From: Chloroflexota bacterium
GTDB taxonomy: Bacteria > Chloroflexota > Dehalococcoidia > GIF9 > UBA5629
Length of the DNA: 40,734 bases
Direction of reading: 5' to 3'
NCBI GenBank assembly: GCA_016865855.1
Contig: VGNX01000012.1
Location: forward strand, 1-40,734
Shown here: positions 1-8,542 of the stretch, in pieces
Numbering within the stretch: the first letter of the stretch is position 1
Layout of the letters: the number at the start of each line of letters is the position of its first letter
The notes under the pieces: generated by a model
Seen by the model: the letters and a program-made list of their open reading frames with translations, nothing else
The model's database searches: none
What the model was told of the DNA's origin: nothing
Program-made: the position numbers and the translations under genes

Positions 1-74
1 CCAATCAGATTGGAATTCTTAGAGGAAGCTCTGGTTGCTTAAAGGTTGACTGAAATGACAGAAGGGTATAGGAT

Positions 75-824
75 ATGGCTAGATCGAATTTCCACCAGTT
101 ACGTGACGCTGCCGAACTAGAAAAGAACATACAACTAAATGTTGCAGATGTTCAGAAATTGAACAAAGCTTTTGCGAATGGAACGAGTAAAGGTAACCTA
201 TTCTTTCTTAAAGAATCGCAGCCGCCTCGTTTATCACATACCTATTTGAGATATAGTTTACCGCTCTTCATGCTTAGAAACATAAAGCACGGAGCGTTAG
301 CCAAAGAGACAATTTATATTATTCCTGGAGGTGGTGTATATTTTGCCAGGAAGAGCTACCCTATATTTAGTTATATTGATCAAGTTGTGCTCAAGTTGCA
401 TAAGACACGTAGAAATGCACTATATGGAATGAAATTTACCGTATGTTTTTTGAAATCCTCCTTCCTTTTGTGGTATTGCAAGAACAAGTTTGACGATATT
501 GACCTATATAATCCGGAAATTCTTAAAAATTTACGTCTACCCTCTCTTGATATCAGGGTTCAGTCTATAAAAGATCAGCTTGTTAAAATAGAGGGCTATT
601 TTGACAAGATTATTGATCTTGAAAGGAATTATCTACGTATAGCGCAGAAGCTGAAAAATGCTGAGCTGACAGAACATACTGAGAAGCATAATGCTGAGGT
701 AGATAAAATTGCTTACGATGTAGATCATGTAATATATCAATTGTTGAACCTGACTACGGACGAAATATCTGTTATCGAGAATAATCTTAGGCTGAATGAA
801 GTATATTTACCGAAAAGCGTCTAG
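75..824 (+). CDS. Probable target-recognition (specificity) domain fragment of a restriction/modification enzyme
   Basis: The 249-residue protein has no catalytic motif. Its second half (about residues 125-245) resembles the C-terminal specificity region of Eco57I/TaqI-type methyltransferase-endonucleases: a hydrophobic SSFLLWYC stretch, then NPEILKNLRLP, a long helical segment, and a terminal motif ending LTTDEISVIE. In full-length enzymes this region follows the methylase domain, so the gene looks like a detached or decayed C-terminal part. An in-frame stop (69-71) lies just before the ATG, and no strong SD is visible. A different open frame (3-53, ending in TGA) enters from the window edge and could be the upstream part after a frameshift. 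It is more AT-rich than the genes that follow, consistent with transferred DNA. The family call rests on recalled motif similarity only. Confidence 0.5.
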   Translation: MARSNFHQLRDAAELEKNIQLNVADVQKLNKAFANGTSKGNLFFLKESQPPRLSHTYLRYSLPLFMLRNIKHGALAKETIYIIPGGGVYFARKSYPIFSYIDQVVLKLHKTRRNALYGMKFTVCFLKSSFLLWYCKNKFDDIDLYNPEILKNLRLPSLDIRVQSIKDQLVKIEGYFDKIIDLERNYLRIAQKLKNAELTEHTEKHNAEVDKIAYDVDHVIYQLLNLTTDEISVIENNLRLNEVYLPKSV

Positions 825-1067
825 TATTTCAACCCACGACTCCTTTAAGATTTTAGGCACAGTTGCCCTATGAAATCTGAACTCTACGGCTATTCTTCTA
901 GCTTGTCTATCATTCTTAGCACGTGAGCCAATTCCTCAGCCTCAAACTCACTGGCAAGACTGCGAAGCACGACTAAACCAGCAGCAGAAGAGGTGCTGGA
1001 AAATTGATGACATAATATTTTGCATGCTCCCCTGTATCCACGGGACAGAGTATTCCTTTTTTAGGAT

Positions 1068-2483
1068 TTAGAATTTTGGCAGGGCGAGGCTCTTGAGGTA
1101 TTCGGCGCGGCGGGTCAAGGCTGCTAGAGCCTTTACGGCGTTGTCCGGCATGGCGAAGGCTGGTATGCCTTGCCTGGTTGCCAGGTGCATGCCCTGCCGC
1201 TGGTCAATGGAGTTGCCAGGTACTACGATTATAGGCTTCTTGGTCTGGTCACGTATGCTTTCCAGGCGTGACAGGAACCACTCGTCATGGATAAAGGCAT
1301 AGCAAATCGTCAGGCAGGAGTCCACTGCCTGAGCCATGATCTCCAGGCAGGTGGCATAAATGAAAGGTGCCTCACTAAGGGGAGCCCATACCAGGTCTAC
1401 CGGGTTTTTCAGGCTGGGGGAGGGTGGTATCTTGTCCTTAAGAAACTCACGGAGCTTCTGCTGAACATCTTCGGGAAGGGGTGAGACATTGAGCCCTGCC
1501 TTGGCGCAGGCATCAGAGCTGGCCACAGCTCCACCGCCGGCCTCTATCAACAGGCCTACCTCATTCCCCTTCGGCAGATAGGGGGAGCTGAAGGCTACGG
1601 CCAGGTCCATGAGTTCTTCCAGACTCTGGGCAGAGATTATGCCTTTCTGCCGGCTGGCCGCCTCAAACAAGGCGTAGTTACCTGCCAGAGAGCCGGTATG
1701 GGAGGCGGCTGCCTTAGCTCCAAACTCGGAGCTGCCCCCCTTCCAGACGATAATCGGCTTCTTCGGGGATATCTCCTCGGCAACCTTCAGAAAGCGGCCG
1801 GCTTGCTTTAAGCCCTCGATATAAAAAGCAATTACTTTGGTCTCAGAGTCATTGCCAAAATAGTCCAGGAAGTCCTCAATGGTAAGGTCGCTCTGGTTGC
1901 CGATGCTTATAATGCCGCTGAAGCGAAGCCCCCGCTCGTTGCCCAGGCGTGTCATGTTCTCGCTTGCCCAGCCGCTCTGCCCGACGAAAGCTACGCCGCC
2001 TGGCTCCATGGGCAATCTGGCGTAAGGTACGATAGTATTGACGTTGGCTCGTGGCGAGACTATTCCCATGCAGTTAGGCCCGACTATTCTCACATCTCCC
2101 TGGCGAGCTGCTTCCAGCATCTGCTGTTCCAGCTCCTTGCCCTCGGCTCCCAATTCGCTGAAGCCGACGCTATGAACGACGGCGAACTTGACACCTTTTT
2201 GGGCGCATTCAGCCATTACCTGGGACACGCCCTGAGCAGGTATGGCCATCACCGCCAGGTCTATTTCTCCAGGGATATCCAGAACGCTGGGATAGCTCTT
2301 GAGGGACATGATTTCGGATTCCTTGCGGTTTATGGGGTAAATTGTCCCCTTGTAGCCGTCTTTCAGCAGGCTGGAAACAAACATTCCGCCTGACTTTGAT
2401 TCGTCCCTTGAGGCGCCGACTATGGCTATGGAGCGAGGTTGAAACAGGTTTTTAAGATCTGGGGAAGCAGTTGTGAATGACAT
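1068..2483 (-). CDS. NDP-forming acyl-CoA synthetase, alpha-type subunit (CoA-binding protein)
   Basis: This is predicted to interconvert an acyl-CoA plus ADP and phosphate with the free acid, CoA and ATP. The N-terminal Rossmann CoA-binding domain starts with RSIAIVGAS (about residues 17-25). The succinyl-CoA-ligase-like domain holds the GPNCMGI and GQSGWAS motifs. His262 in AAASHTGSLAG is the phosphohistidine position of ADP-forming acetyl-CoA synthetases. About 470 residues matches the family's alpha subunit; the ATP-grasp beta domain is absent here and no beta gene is seen in the window. I chose the ATG at 2483. A TTG at 2501 would add six residues, and neither has a clear SD. Its substrate is unknown, but acid/CoA conversion suits the other acyl-CoA enzymes in the window. 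Confidence 0.85.
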   Translation of the reverse strand: MSFTTASPDLKNLFQPRSIAIVGASRDESKSGGMFVSSLLKDGYKGTIYPINRKESEIMSLKSYPSVLDIPGEIDLAVMAIPAQGVSQVMAECAQKGVKFAVVHSVGFSELGAEGKELEQQMLEAARQGDVRIVGPNCMGIVSPRANVNTIVPYARLPMEPGGVAFVGQSGWASENMTRLGNERGLRFSGIISIGNQSDLTIEDFLDYFGNDSETKVIAFYIEGLKQAGRFLKVAEEISPKKPIIVWKGGSSEFGAKAAASHTGSLAGNYALFEAASRQKGIISAQSLEELMDLAVAFSSPYLPKGNEVGLLIEAGGGAVASSDACAKAGLNVSPLPEDVQQKLREFLKDKIPPSPSLKNPVDLVWAPLSEAPFIYATCLEIMAQAVDSCLTICYAFIHDEWFLSRLESIRDQTKKPIIVVPGNSIDQRQGMHLATRQGIPAFAMPDNAVKALAALTRRAEYLKSLALPKF

Positions 2484-2613
2484 ATGTTTATCTAAGCACA
2501 ATTCATATTTTGGTTTTACTGCGGCTTAAAGCTCTTCTAGGTGTTTTATCGGGCAGCGATTGAAATTATACAACAGGGAGCTCGTTATTGGGAAGACTAG
2601 AGATTCAATGAGC

Positions 2614-3054
2614 TTATTTGGAGGTCGGCATATATCTGGGTGTGGCCAGCGCGGCGCGGTCTCCTATCCTGGGCCCCCTCATTAAGCCAGCAGGTTCTAA
2701 TTTTGAGAAGGGTGTACGAATGAATTGGGATTGCCGTTGTGTCCTTTCTCGTAAGGCTTTCAAGAATTGATGGTTATCCTGCAATTTGGCGACTTGGGGG
2801 TAGGCCCTGGGTAGTTGCCCGTGTCTTTTAGGAGACAATTGGACAGTTATGGTCGTGCCGCGTGCCATGTTCAGTTTGTAGCTATAATGGTCTTCAAAAG
2901 TATTTGTCAGGCGGCGCACACTAACAGGTCTCTGTCGTCCTGTGTTTCTTGCATAGCTCAGCAGCCCAACGCCTACGACGGTGGTAATGGGCTCCGGCAT
3001 AAAGATTAAAGCTAAAGCTAGAGATTGTAGCCCTGCGTAGTATGTAGACTTCAT
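2614..3054 (-). CDS. Hypothetical small protein with an N-terminal membrane segment
   Basis: I do not recognise this 146-residue protein. Residues about 8-34 form one hydrophobic segment (LALALIFMPEP..VVGVGLL), which could anchor it in the membrane or act as an uncleaved signal. The rest is basic and polar, rich in Arg and Gln, with no clear motif. No good SD precedes the ATG. It lies between the acyl-CoA synthetase and the DUF5752 gene on the same strand, with gaps of 112-130 bases or less. Reality as a gene is moderately likely because no better frame covers this stretch and the hydrophobic start is sensible. Confidence 0.45.
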   Translation of the reverse strand: MKSTYYAGLQSLALALIFMPEPITTVVGVGLLSYARNTGRQRPVSVRRLTNTFEDHYSYKLNMARGTTITVQLSPKRHGQLPRAYPQVAKLQDNHQFLKALRERTQRQSQFIRTPFSKLEPAGLMRGPRIGDRAALATPRYMPTSK

Positions 3055-3108
3055 GTCAATCTAGTTCGAAATATTTAAGCTTATCTGCCTATCTTTGTCA
3101 ACTATGGC

Positions 3109-3414
3109 TTATTTCAGTTTCTTTTGGAGCCAGGCGATTCGGTCTCTAAGAGCTTTAACCGCTTCAGCACGGTTAGCGCAGCGAGTCAAGTTGTTAGCCA
3201 GCTTATCATCGCCGAACACATCGCGGACCCAGTTGCTGAAGTCATTCCTAAGTGGCGTCACATGATGGCGATAGGAGTCCTCAGTCATATGAGCTAAGCA
3301 CTCAGCCAATTGATGTAAGCTCTTGGAAACACAGCCATCTTGGCAAAAGAAGCGCTTGTCTTCGCTGGCATCAGCTAGGGCTCTTGCCGCATCTTGTTTG
3401 GTTCTCACAGCCAT
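3109..3414 (-). CDS. DUF5752 family protein
   Basis: The 101-residue protein carries the family signature seen in DUF5752 proteins: FFCQDGCVSKSLHQLAE near residues 22-38 and HVTPLRNDFSNWVRDVFGD near residues 51-69, followed by a helical C-terminus with AVKALRDRIAWL. The function of the family is not known. The start is firm: AGGAGGTG lies 5 bases before the ATG. It diverges from the winged-helix gene at 3602, and about 190 bases of intergenic DNA between them must hold both promoters. It is cytoplasmic, with no signal or membrane segment. Confidence 0.75.
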   Translation of the reverse strand: MAVRTKQDAARALADASEDKRFFCQDGCVSKSLHQLAECLAHMTEDSYRHHVTPLRNDFSNWVRDVFGDDKLANNLTRCANRAEAVKALRDRIAWLQKKLK

Positions 3415-3601
3415 TGCACACCTCCTTTCTCGCGTTATTCCTTGACCTTAAAGCTGTTCTCTAGCTATAATAAGTTGTTTCGCGAGTAATGAAATTCCGT
3501 AGATGAAATTGCGTTCATCACAAGGTTAATACATTTCTAACTTGACTTAAGCTAACACAATCTCTCTAGTTTTGTCAAAGACTTTACAGGAAATCGGTCA
3601 A

Positions 3602-3835
3602 ATGGCCAAGTGGACTTTCATCACCAATCATGGTTTGGTTCTGGACTATATTGCTCGCAGTCCCAAGAATACAGCCCGGGTGATTGCTCAAGCGGTGGGC
3701 ATTACGGAGAGGACGACGCACAAAATCATAGCTGAGCTGGAAGAGGCTGGCTATATTTCTCGGAAAAGGGTGGGCAGGAAAAATCAATATCACATTAATG
3801 CCAATCTGTCCCTGTGTCACCCCAGCCATGGCTAG
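3602..3835 (+). CDS. Winged-helix (MarR/ArsR-like) regulator, interrupted by an in-frame amber codon
   Basis: This is a DNA-binding helix-turn-helix protein: residues 1-65 contain MAKWTFITNHGLVLDYIA, the recognition helix region ITERTTHKIIAELE, and the wing GYISRKRVGRKNQYHI. Related proteins, as I recall them, continue after an HP motif with a segment like VSVGELLxxxGWKK. Here a TAG (3833-3835) follows CHPSHG, and the same frame then reads VSVGELLQIMAWKK up to a TAA at 3923-3925. So the natural C-terminus (29 codons) is cut off by a single stop. ATG 3602 has AGGA ten bases upstream; a TTG at 3572 has no SD. The remaining domain could still bind DNA. The open frame ends 24 bases before the Sir2 gene, so the two were probably co-transcribed. 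Confidence 0.7.
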   Translation: MAKWTFITNHGLVLDYIARSPKNTARVIAQAVGITERTTHKIIAELEEAGYISRKRVGRKNQYHINANLSLCHPSHG

Positions 3836-3949
3836 GTGTCGGTGGGGGAATTGCTTCAGATAATGGCATGGAAAAAGGCTGACCCCGCCAAAGAGCAAAT
3901 GAGACTGCCTATAAGTATTCCCTAACCGAAACGGGTACATACTGAGGAG

Positions 3950-4795
3950 ATGGGATCTCTAATTGAGCGAGCTGCCAGAGATCTATTGAGAAGCAATTAC
4001 GCTATTGCTTTGACTGGCGCCGGTATGTCGACCGAATCTGGCATACGAGATTTCCGCGGGCCAAATGGTATTTGGACCAAGGATCCTGAAGCGGAAAAAA
4101 GAGCTTATCAGACGTATCACAAGTTCTTGCGAGACCCCAAAGAGTATTGGGAAGACATACTAGGTGGGCGCTCCTTGCTTGGCAACCTTGAGAATACCAA
4201 GCCGAATCCTGGTCATTATGCCCTTGCCGGGCTGGAGGGAATGGGCATTTTGAAGTCCGTGCTCACCCAGAACATTGACGGCCTGCATGAGAAGGCAGGC
4301 AACAAGCGAGTTCTGGAGTATCATGGCAGCGTTTTTAAACTGAGGTGTCCTTCTTGTAGCTCAAGATTTAAACGTGAAGAATATGACCTGGAAAGACTCG
4401 CGCTGGAAGAGAAATTGCCGCCTCGGTGCGATAAATGTGGCAGCCCGGTAAAAGGTGATGTTGTTCACTTCAATGAACCGATACCCTCAGATGTCGCCCA
4501 CGAAAGTCTTGAGGAAGCCTGGAAGTGCGACTTGATGCTGATATGTGGAACCTCGGCGGTTGTCTATCCTTTTGCTCAGTTGCCTCGGATAACCCGGCAG
4601 CGGCAGGTTGAGCAAGAACGAAAGACAGAATCTGGCCTCTATTTTGTGAAAAGCGAGGCAGCTACAATGATAATCGAAGTCAATGCCGAACTTACCCCGC
4701 TGACAGTCGAGGGAATTTCCGACTACTTAATTCAGGGGCGCACCGCCGAGATTCTACCCAAGATTGTTGAGGCTGTGAAAGAACTGTCCAAGTGA
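3950..4795 (+). CDS. Sir2-family NAD-dependent protein deacylase
   Basis: It should remove acyl groups from protein lysines using NAD+, in the cytoplasm. The NAD motifs are GAGMSTESGIRDFRG (residues 23-37) and TQNIDGLH (106-113), the catalytic His is His125 in YHGS, and the structural zinc site is Cys133, Cys136, Cys160 and Cys163. The length, 281 residues, exceeds the usual 240-250 because about 20 residues (roughly 216-237, rich in Arg, Gln and Glu) sit between the VVYPFAQLP and IIEVNAE segments. GAGG lies only 2-3 bases before the ATG, so translation may depend on coupling to the upstream regulator. In a window full of acyl-CoA enzymes a deacylase could control acyl-CoA ligases, but that is inference. 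Confidence 0.92.
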   Translation: MGSLIERAARDLLRSNYAIALTGAGMSTESGIRDFRGPNGIWTKDPEAEKRAYQTYHKFLRDPKEYWEDILGGRSLLGNLENTKPNPGHYALAGLEGMGILKSVLTQNIDGLHEKAGNKRVLEYHGSVFKLRCPSCSSRFKREEYDLERLALEEKLPPRCDKCGSPVKGDVVHFNEPIPSDVAHESLEEAWKCDLMLICGTSAVVYPFAQLPRITRQRQVEQERKTESGLYFVKSEAATMIIEVNAELTPLTVEGISDYLIQGRTAEILPKIVEAVKELSK

Positions 4796-4846
4796 ATTGG
4801 CAATACAAGCCGAGGTATTCCTTTTTTGCCTTGCCATAAAAGACAC

Positions 4847-4874
4847 GCCTCTCCCCGTTGTAGCGGGGAGAGGC
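4847..4874 (-). terminator. Perfect 11-bp hairpin between convergent genes; possible terminator
   Basis: GCCTCTCCCCG, a 6-base loop, then CGGGGAGAGGC form a perfect stem in the 98-base gap between the convergent Sir2 and dehydratase-like genes. Read on the minus strand it is followed by GTGTCTTTTATG, a weak T-rich run; there is no T run on the plus strand. It also resembles the CTCTCCC palindromic repeats elsewhere in the window, so it may be a repeat doing terminator work. Confidence 0.45.
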
Positions 4875-4893
4875 TGACGGACTGGTAGACTAA

Positions 4894-6423
4894 CTACTTG
4901 GCGGCCCCGGCGGGGGCTTTGGCTGGGCGGGTCCTTTGCTTGCTCAAGGCGTCGTGGTCCCCGCCGCTCATGCCGGCGATGTACTTGACCAGCTTCTTTC
5001 TAGACTCGATGTCATACTGGGTAGTGATGGCGATTTGCTCCATAATCGGTGAGCCGCCACCATGGTAGCTGCCCACATTGTGTATGCCGCCAGTCGCTGA
5101 GCAAAGTACGTCACCCAAGTAACGCCAGAACTGGGCCTGATCCTCCACTGGCATGTCCCGATTCCGCTTGGTGTACTTCAGGAGCAGGTCCCTGGTCTCT
5201 GGGTTCACGAAATCTTTCTCGTAAGGGAAGGTTGCCACTACACCCCCAGCGATGTCACAGAGTATCTCCGCTTCACGCCAGACCGCCTCGCCTGTCAGGC
5301 AGCGTCCAACGTTGCAGTAAATCGAATTAGGAATGTAGGAACCGGGACCGTAAGGAACGAATCCTACGCCCGGCATGTAGACCTCCGGCCTACCAAGGTC
5401 AGAAGCTGTGTATCCGGCGGCATAGCCCAACTCGGTGGTCATGATGATCTCGGCTAGCTTCTCCCGGACATGGGGCGTCTTATGAACATTATTCACCTCG
5501 GCGGCGAGAGCCGCGGTCCCCAGGAGGATGTCGCCGATGGCCGGCTTACAGCCCGAATAGGAATGGCGGTGGAACAGGGCGAAGAGGAGGGCAAGCACGC
5601 CGCCGTGCTGCCATTCGCCGGCGAGGAAGACCCTTTCCCAGGGCACGAAACAGTTGTCAAAGAGCATGTAGGAATCTGTGGCGCCTGGCAAGAACCCGCG
5701 CTTAAAATGCTCCCTGTGCCTGAGGTTGTGGACGGTAACTACCTGTTTCAGTCCATCCCAGTCGCCCGGGATGGCGAAGGCGACGGCGTAGTCCTTGTCC
5801 TCGGGGCGCAACGCCCGGGTGGGCACTACCAGCACCTCATCGGCCACTGAAGCCTCGGAGATATGCAGCTTGCAGCCGCTGACCACGATGCCATCGCTAA
5901 GCCTCTCCTTGATCCGTACGTAGGCATCAGGGTTCGGCTGGTCGGCAGGTCTTAGCATCCTATCGCCTTTGACGTCCGTCTGAGCGCAGCAGCCCACCAG
6001 GTCCTCGGTTTGGAAACGGATGAGCCACTTCTTGAAGTTCTCGTGGTACTGGGTGGCATCCTTGTTCATCTTGTCCGCTTCGTAAGACACGTTGTAGATG
6101 GCGTTGGTGGCGTCGATGCCCATGCACCGCTGGATGCAACCGCCCACCTTCTGGCAGAGCATGCGGGTCATGTCCTGCTTCTTATGCAGGTCGTCGGTGT
6201 TCTGATGGATGTGGGTAAAGCGGTTGACCCTCTCACCGGTGAGATGAGAGATGGCGGTGCACAGCTCTTGGTTCTCCGGCCTGGCTGCTTCATCGAACGT
6301 GGTGCCGATGGTATTGATGCAGTCCATCTGGCTCTCGTCTGTGCGGTCGATCAACTCGCCGTCGAAGTAGATGTTCCGCCTCATCTTGGCCAGGCCTTGG
6401 ATATACTGCTCCTTTGTCCTCAT
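4894..6423 (-). CDS. 4-hydroxybutyryl-CoA dehydratase-like [4Fe-4S] flavoprotein (HpaB/AbfD family)
   Basis: The family includes FAD-dependent 4-hydroxyphenylacetate 3-monooxygenase and the radical dehydratase turning 4-hydroxybutyryl-CoA into crotonyl-CoA. This copy has the dehydratase Fe-S ligand pattern: Cys96-x3-Cys100, and His285-x6-Cys292 in HRHSYSGC. The Clostridium enzyme uses Cys99, Cys103, His292 and Cys299, with identical spacing. Other shared blocks are TDVKGDRMLRP (149-159), DKDYAVAFAIP and FVPWERVFLAGEW (259-271). The length of 509 is normal. An AAGGAGGAG SD lies 4 bases before the ATG. The last 20 residues are Ala/Pro/Lys-rich and probably disordered. It is likely an acyl-CoA dehydratase in anaerobic fermentation or carbon assimilation; the exact substrate is open. 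Confidence 0.85.
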   Translation of the reverse strand: MRTKEQYIQGLAKMRRNIYFDGELIDRTDESQMDCINTIGTTFDEAARPENQELCTAISHLTGERVNRFTHIHQNTDDLHKKQDMTRMLCQKVGGCIQRCMGIDATNAIYNVSYEADKMNKDATQYHENFKKWLIRFQTEDLVGCCAQTDVKGDRMLRPADQPNPDAYVRIKERLSDGIVVSGCKLHISEASVADEVLVVPTRALRPEDKDYAVAFAIPGDWDGLKQVVTVHNLRHREHFKRGFLPGATDSYMLFDNCFVPWERVFLAGEWQHGGVLALLFALFHRHSYSGCKPAIGDILLGTAALAAEVNNVHKTPHVREKLAEIIMTTELGYAAGYTASDLGRPEVYMPGVGFVPYGPGSYIPNSIYCNVGRCLTGEAVWREAEILCDIAGGVVATFPYEKDFVNPETRDLLLKYTKRNRDMPVEDQAQFWRYLGDVLCSATGGIHNVGSYHGGGSPIMEQIAITTQYDIESRKKLVKYIAGMSGGDHDALSKQRTRPAKAPAGAAK

Positions 6424-6583
6424 TTTTCTCCTCCTTACTCAATGGGTAACTAACTTGAGGTTACAGCGTTTTATTTGGGTGGATAACCCATGACTACTAT
6501 GTTATCATAATTTAGGCAAAAATTTCATGTCGGGTTGCGTTACGTCCCGTCATTGGGTGGCTCCGAGTTTCATAGCTTCCCCT

Positions 6584-7027
6584 TTAAGCCCTCTGACTCA
6601 GCTTTCTCCAGTAGGACAGAAACAACTTCCGGCGCTGGTAGACATGAATGGCCACGAGAAGCGTGAATATCCAGCTCCATACCCACATCGGGAATAATAG
6701 ATAGCGCTCCTCACCTGATACAGCACTGACCCAGCCGCTGGCAATGTCTGTTATCCCAATCGCTATCATCGCCAGGGTTACCGTCAGCCTGCTCATTCTG
6801 TACGATTTTTTGTTTTTAAACAGAGCCACCAGCAGGCGCCAGTTTTGCAGGAAATGCAGTATTAGAAAACACAGCACAATAAAGGCAATCGGACAGCTCA
6901 CCAGCCTGGCTGTGTTGATGTCCAGTTTTCCCAGAAAGAAAGGCTGCAAGCTCACAACTAAAGCGGCCATTGCTATCGTCAACACGGCAATGGTAATTCG
7001 CCTCATCTTGCTTGTGTAGATGTCCAT
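6584..7027 (-). CDS. Small integral membrane protein, four predicted helices
   Basis: This is a 147-residue protein with about four membrane segments: residues 9-30 (TIAVLTIAMAALVVSL), 43-64 (ARLVSCPIAFIVLCFLIL), 80-104 and 113-133 (WVWSWIFTLLVAIHV). The motif HFLQNWRLLVALFKNKK and a final IHVYQRR recall DUF4405-like cytochrome-b-type membrane proteins, but heme ligands are not convincing and I assign no function. The start chosen is the ATG at 7027, preceded by AAGGAG at ten bases; an upstream ATG at 7069 would add 14 polar residues without an SD. It stands alone, divergent from the phosphoesterase. Confidence 0.6.
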   Translation of the reverse strand: MDIYTSKMRRITIAVLTIAMAALVVSLQPFFLGKLDINTARLVSCPIAFIVLCFLILHFLQNWRLLVALFKNKKSYRMSRLTVTLAMIAIGITDIASGWVSAVSGEERYLLFPMWVWSWIFTLLVAIHVYQRRKLFLSYWRKLSQRA

Positions 7028-7231
7028 CTTAGCCTTTCTCCTTAGTTGAAGTATGGCTGAGTTGTTCACTTATTCCACCTGCGACACACCAGCTCGATTA
7101 TACATTTACGCAAACCAAAATGGAATCCCCGCTAATCCTTACGCAAGTAAGTGAAATATGATAATATAAGAGAGGTTCGCTTTAGCCTTGATTGCTGGCG
7201 ACCCTAAAAAAATAAAAGGAGGTTTTGAAAG

Positions 7232-8497
7232 ATTTACAAAAAGATTGGCTCGCTCCTAATTGCCCTACTGCTGACAGTAGGCCTGGTGGTAAGCGGATGT
7301 GCCCCGGCAGCACCACCAGCAAAAGAAACCGTCACTTTTGCTATCGTTTCTGACCCGCATATCGCTGTAGCGGCTCCGGGGTTCACTTTGGAGACTGACC
7401 CATACATAGACAGCGAACCAGGCAGGAAATTGCACAAGGAAAGTGTAGAACTGTTCACGGCTGCCACGAAGATGGTCAATGCCATTCCTGACCTGGACTT
7501 CATTCTCATGCCCGGGGACCTTACCAAGGACTCTGAGCGCTACAATCACAAAGAGTTGCTTGAGCTGCTGCCGAAGTTTAAAGCTCGGCTCTACGCCGTG
7601 GGCGGAAACCACGACAGGAAGCATCCCGAAGGTCTGGTTGAGAAGATAGACCCAAAGGCTGATATTGTTGATGTCGGTGAGCTACCTACTCTGTATAAAA
7701 AGTACTGGGGTCCAGGAGGGAAAGTCTACTACAGTGTGACTCCGGTAGCAGGCGTTCAGTTGATTGTATTGGACTCCGCGCGTCCTCAAGACCACGATGG
7801 TGAGATCATAGGAGAACAGCTTGCCTGGCTGCGTAGCGAGCTTGAGGCGGCGAAGAAGAAAGACTTATTTGTTATAGTGATGCTTCATCATTTGATCGGT
7901 CCTCATCTTCCTGGTCTGGATGAGAAACACACCATGCACAAGATTTTCGACTACATGATTATTGAGAACGCAAGCGAATTGAAGTCCATTCTCAAGGAAT
8001 TCGATGTTCCGCTTGTAATCAGCGGTCATGCTCACATTCAGGACGTTACCGAGGAAGATGGCATCTACTACATCGCCACAGGCTCCATTGTCACCTATCC
8101 CCATCCGATACGGGTTCTGGAGCTGAACCTGAAGGATGGAACACTGAAGGTGACCACACAGAGGATTGAAAGTATTCCCTCGCGTCCGCAGCTCCTGGCT
8201 TATTCCAAAGAGATTTATGCCACATGGTTCGAATCATACATGGTAGGACTTCTTAATAAAACCCTTGGTGTGCCCGAAGAGTTTGCTAAGTTAGCTGCGG
8301 CAGAAATGAGGGAAGGATGGCCGATGATGTCCGCAGGAGATGAGAAGTTCCAGTATGCACTTGCTGATTTCATTTCTGGCGGCACCACGGGTGACCCGGG
8401 GGTCGACGCTCGGATTCAAATGGTTCTGACGCTCCTGAACGGCTTCAGCGACAGGTTACCGCAGGATAACAACCTGACAATCCAGCTACAAAAATAG
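7232..8497 (+). CDS. Calcineurin-like metallophosphoesterase lipoprotein; start codon abnormal
   Basis: This is an exported phosphoesterase of the CpdA-like class. Metal-binding motifs are in order: SDPHI, MPGDLT, GGNHDR, MLHH and SGHAHIQ. About 140 further residues form an unassigned helical tail. The open frame extends upstream of the first GTG (7286) and encodes a lipoprotein signal, KIYKKIGSLLIALLL then VVSGC, so the true start must lie near 7229-7232. No ATG, GTG or TTG is there: the codon before AAG ATT TAC is TGA. AGGAGG (7217-7222) is nine bases before an ATT codon at 7232, which I use as the provisional start. Starting at GTG 7286 would leave a useless stub of the signal. A mutated start or a sequence error is possible. 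Confidence 0.82.
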   Translation: MYKKIGSLLIALLLTVGLVVSGCAPAAPPAKETVTFAIVSDPHIAVAAPGFTLETDPYIDSEPGRKLHKESVELFTAATKMVNAIPDLDFILMPGDLTKDSERYNHKELLELLPKFKARLYAVGGNHDRKHPEGLVEKIDPKADIVDVGELPTLYKKYWGPGGKVYYSVTPVAGVQLIVLDSARPQDHDGEIIGEQLAWLRSELEAAKKKDLFVIVMLHHLIGPHLPGLDEKHTMHKIFDYMIIENASELKSILKEFDVPLVISGHAHIQDVTEEDGIYYIATGSIVTYPHPIRVLELNLKDGTLKVTTQRIESIPSRPQLLAYSKEIYATWFESYMVGLLNKTLGVPEEFAKLAAAEMREGWPMMSAGDEKFQYALADFISGGTTGDPGVDARIQMVLTLLNGFSDRLPQDNNLTIQLQK

Positions 8498-8542
8498 GTA
8501 GGAACCAAGACAAGTAAAGGTGAGATTAGGTTTCACCTTCGC

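Noticed and set aside
890-1060. Open minus-strand stretch of about 57 codons that ends LAHVLRMIDKLEE
   Set aside because: It looks coding-like at its end but has no start codon and no SD, and is too short to support. It may be a decayed gene tail.
3584-3940. 118-codon minus-strand frame opposite the winged-helix gene
   Set aside because: The plus strand encodes a recognisable HTH and tail, and the minus frame has no motif or SD.
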